A stretch of 64,000 nt of DNA from Manihot esculenta. Lineage: Eukaryota > Streptophyta > Magnoliopsida > Malpighiales > Euphorbiaceae. The notes under the pieces are model-generated. The model saw nothing but the letters and a program-made list of their open reading frames with translations, was not told the origin of the DNA and ran no database searches. Location of the stretch: assembly GCF_001659605.2 (NCBI RefSeq), contig NC_035170.2:28996020-29060019 (forward strand). Reading direction: 5' to 3'. Position numbers and translations under genes: made by a program. Positions 63,672-64,000 of this stretch are shown here, piece by piece. How positions within the stretch are numbered: position 1 is the stretch's first letter; every line of letters begins with the position of its first letter.

Positions 63672-64000
63672 CTGAAATTTCGATGCAAATTATCAGCAAG
63701 TATTGAAAGAAAAACAGACACAGGCATCCTGGAAATTGTTAGGACATACATGCATCAATGTGCATATGGGAGACAACTTGCAAAAAATTGTATGTATCAG
63801 GATGTTCATGATTTTCCAGAAACGCTTCCTTCCTAATCTATCAGGAAAAAATTCAACTACTTGCAGCATTTTATATTTCAAAAGTGCAAAACTTTAACAG
63901 CATTAACTGGTAATTGCATCAGAACAATTAGGGATTTTAGCCTACATAATGACAAGAAGACATGCTCAAACCCAGAAATACAAGAAACTACTTCAGATGT
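63672..64000. other. UGGT intron reaching the window edge
   Basis: Non-coding on the minus strand as far as visible. No further exon with UGGT similarity is found, so the remaining N-terminal exons and the signal peptide lie to the right. Confidence 0.6.

Overview
This is a nuclear chromosome window from a eudicot plant. The genes are rich in spliceosomal introns, the spacers are very AT-rich, and every recognisable product is a plant family member: RECQ4A/BLM-type helicase, B3-domain protein, two polyubiquitins, DC1-domain protein, BYPASS/ROH1-like protein, AKT2/3 potassium channel and UDP-glucose:glycoprotein glucosyltransferase. The gene content would suit a woody Malpighiales species (poplar or spurge type), but the species is inference only. 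I see no rRNA, tRNA, CRISPR array or organellar DNA.

Layout. 330-1460 (+): last four exons of a RECQ4A-like helicase. 3013-3432 (+): small B3-domain gene. 5063-5980 (+): four-unit polyubiquitin. 6000-8160: very AT-rich spacer ending in a broken B3 relic (8159-8310). 9094-10470 (+): six-unit polyubiquitin. 11683-12909 (+): DC1 zinc-finger protein with an unusual NTPase-like N-terminus. 13331-20157 (-): a heavily mutated, still spliced-looking Tcp11-family pseudogene. 21500-23290: LINE remains with an inverted middle. 24216-24864 (-): small three-exon gene that I tentatively place in DUF3245. 24865-31100: gene-poor DNA. 31109-32154 (-): BYPASS/ROH1-like gene. 34444-41655 (-): complete 11-exon AKT2/3 channel gene. 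43594 to the right edge (-): 34 consecutive exons of a UGGT gene whose N-terminal exons lie outside the window.

The genes do not form a pathway. They are housekeeping genes with independent jobs: DNA recombination, ubiquitin supply, K+ transport in phloem, and ER glycoprotein folding control. Points of interest: (i) an apparent tandem duplication of a B3 + polyubiquitin pair, with the second B3 decayed and five promoter motifs kept in order between the two ubiquitin genes; (ii) a Tcp11 gene with at least ten independent lesions; (iii) two GC-AG introns supported by reading frame; (iv) mobile-element insertions and local duplications in UGGT and AKT2 introns, including a ~1.2 kb element with long inverted ends and a ~195 bp duplication that copied a splice acceptor; (v) a degenerate P-loop-like domain fused to DC1 fingers. 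I found no convincing wholly new system. Exon limits were set by hand from splice signals and frame. Frame arithmetic closes across all UGGT, AKT2, BYPASS-like and DUF3245-like exons.
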